NCBI RefSeq assembly: GCF_014197535.1
Contig: NZ_JACIFV010000008.1
Location: 62,001-126,000, forward strand
Origin: Rhizobium aethiopicum
GTDB lineage: Bacteria; Pseudomonadota; Alphaproteobacteria; Rhizobiales; Rhizobiaceae
Length of the DNA stretch: 64,000 bases
Reading direction: 5' to 3'
Shown one piece after another: positions 62,871 through 64,000 of the stretch (the first letter of the stretch is position 1; each line of letters begins with the position of its first letter). The notes below the pieces were generated by a model, which did not search any database, was not told the DNA's origin, and saw only the letters and a list, made by a program, of their open reading frames with translations. Both the position numbers and the translations under genes were made by a program.

Positions 62871-63743
62871 GTGGATCCTACGCTGAACAAAGATTTCCTT
62901 GAATTCCACTCACTGCCGCTGGACACAGTCGCTGCGATTATCGACAGAGCCGACCAGCTTGCGAAGCATTGGGCGGGCCGCACCATGCCGCAATCCCTGC
63001 ATGGCAAACGGGTGGGCATTATCGTCGACGACACGGGATGGCGGAATACGGCCGCCTTCGATCTCGGCGTCAAGGCTATGGGCGGCGTCTGCGTGCAACC
63101 GCCGATCAGCTTCAACACCCGCGAGGCCACCGCCGATCTCGCAGGCTATCTCGATAACTGGTTTGATCTCCTCGTCGTCAGGACGAAGGAACTTGCTACC
63201 TTGCAAGAGCTCGCAGCCGTCATGCATGCGCCTGTCATCAATGCCCGAACAAGACTAAATCATCCGTGCGAAACGCTCGGCGATCTCGCCTACATCAAGA
63301 GCGTCAGGGGATCATTGGACGGCCTCAAGGTTGTCGGGATCGCGCCAGATGCCAACATTCTTCGTTCCTGGGTCGAGGCATCGAAATCCATGCCCATCCA
63401 CGTCGTCCAAGTCTACCCGGAGCGCTGGCAAGTGGCCGATCCCAATCTCCTGAACCCGAATTTCGAAATCAGCCGGGATATCAGGCATGCCCTTGAAGCG
63501 GATGTCATCATCACGGACTCGTGGCCGAAAGAGGCAAGGGAAAACGAGCTGGTCGCGTATCAGCTAACAGCAACGCTTCTCGATAAGGGACAGCGCGACC
63601 TGATCTTTTTGCCATGCCCGCCAGTCGCAAGAGGACAGGAAGTAACTGCCGACGCGATGTCGCACCCCGTCTGTCAAAGCCGTCCCGCAAAGGAATTCCT
63701 GCTGCATGCCCAGAACGCACTCATGGAGTGGGCGACATCTTGA
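62871..63743 (+). CDS. Ornithine/aspartate carbamoyltransferase homologue with altered motifs
   Basis: 290-residue protein. The two-domain carbamoyltransferase fold is recognisable: FLEFHSLPLDTVAAIIDRAD at the N-terminus, GIIVDDTGWRNTAAFDLGVK (residues 49-68) where active enzymes have S-T-R-T, HPCETLGDL (131-139) for HPCQ, APDANILRSW (158-167), and LPCPPVARGQEV (247-258) for HCLP-x-x-R-G. The carbamoyl-phosphate motif is heavily changed, so it may act on another compound. I prefer GTG 62871 behind GGAAACACC; the longer frame overlaps the lipoprotein gene. Not linked to arginine genes in this window. Confidence 0.8.
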   Translation: MDPTLNKDFLEFHSLPLDTVAAIIDRADQLAKHWAGRTMPQSLHGKRVGIIVDDTGWRNTAAFDLGVKAMGGVCVQPPISFNTREATADLAGYLDNWFDLLVVRTKELATLQELAAVMHAPVINARTRLNHPCETLGDLAYIKSVRGSLDGLKVVGIAPDANILRSWVEASKSMPIHVVQVYPERWQVADPNLLNPNFEISRDIRHALEADVIITDSWPKEARENELVAYQLTATLLDKGQRDLIFLPCPPVARGQEVTADAMSHPVCQSRPAKEFLLHAQNALMEWATS

Positions 63744-64000
63744 CGATCCGGCGTTGCGCCTCGACATGATCCGGCCCGCGACCCCTCGGCGCAGATGAGC
63801 TTTCCCACTCCCCCAATTGTGTCGTTTTCGCATCACTTTCCCTACGGTTGTAAATTCCCTCTTGGCAATGGCGAATTGCTTCGCTACAAAAACGCTACCG
63901 CTTCAGATCGAACAAAAGGGAGGCGTTGAATGACATCAGCAATCATCGAAGTCTTCCCGTGTGGTATGTCCCGACGCTAGGTCATATCCCTTCGCGACCC
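63744..64000. other. End of window, no assignable gene
   Basis: About 260 bases after the carbamoyltransferase homologue. One open reading frame of 16 codons (63930-63980) has a strong ribosome site AAAGGGAGG before its ATG, but stops at a TAG. It could be a leader peptide or the start of a gene broken by a mutation. I cannot tell which from this window. Confidence 0.3.

Noticed and set aside
63930-63980. 16-codon mini-ORF with strong ribosome site
   Set aside because: Too short to call a gene and at the window edge; kept only as a note in the final intergenic entry.

Overview
The window looks like a chromosomal segment of a Rhizobium of the R. leguminosarum / R. etli type. I infer this from gene content and not from any database match: a rhizobial phosphatidylcholine synthase, DUF982 proteins, RIME-like palindromic repeats, an alphaproteobacterial LexA box (GTTC-N7-GTTC), EcfG-like promoters (GGAAC-N16-GGTT) and many ABC uptake systems. 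No rRNA, tRNA, CRISPR array, insertion sequence or phage gene was recognised.

Left part (1-12.1 kb, mostly minus strand): a galactofuranose/sugar ABC system (ytfQRT and a truncated yjfF), then a BMP-family (nucleoside-type) ABC system that is tightly colinear with a quinone oxidoreductase and phosphatidylcholine synthase, then ferredoxin-NADP reductase on the plus strand.

12.1-19 kb: a GntR regulator, and a LysR regulator next to an Aap-like amino-acid ABC operon. The ATPase gene of that operon survives only as a C-terminal piece. A PatB/MalY-type PLP enzyme follows. 19-23.7 kb: a MacAB-like export system (permease, ATPase, adaptor), two small genes and a KGG-type stress protein behind a good EcfG promoter.

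23.7-32.6 kb: a CUT1 sugar ABC operon headed by an 839-aa putative carbohydrate-active protein, with a divergent LacI regulator, then an FMN reductase. 32.6-40.6 kb: an Opp/Dpp-type ABC operon divergent from a GntR regulator, a mannonate-dehydratase-like gene and a KdgD gene. Both sides share an operator-like word, which suggests sugar-acid (hexuronate/aldarate) uptake and breakdown. 40.6-48.4 kb: a second CUT1 operon divergent from a ROK regulator, a Gfo/Idh/MocA dehydrogenase and a ThuA-like protein. Two different RIME-like repeats flank it.

49-57.6 kb is the most unusual section. It holds a creatininase-like amidohydrolase, a LysR regulator, an NMT1/THI5-type ABC importer, a CodA-like deaminase, an FAD-linked oxidase, a flavodoxin-fold NAD(P)H oxidoreductase and a RidA protein. 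The same spaced motif (GGCATC-N16-GATGCTTTT) stands before the creatininase and before the importer, so one regulator probably controls both units. I propose that the set imports and degrades an unidentified nitrogen heterocycle.

57.6-64 kb: a MarR regulator and a divergent aromatic-type FAD monooxygenase with two near-identical palindromes, a two-gene small-protein operon under a textbook LexA box, two DUF982 proteins, a DUF4242-adenylate cyclase fusion, a small lipoprotein and a carbamoyltransferase homologue with altered active-site motifs. In all, eight ABC systems lie in 64 kb.
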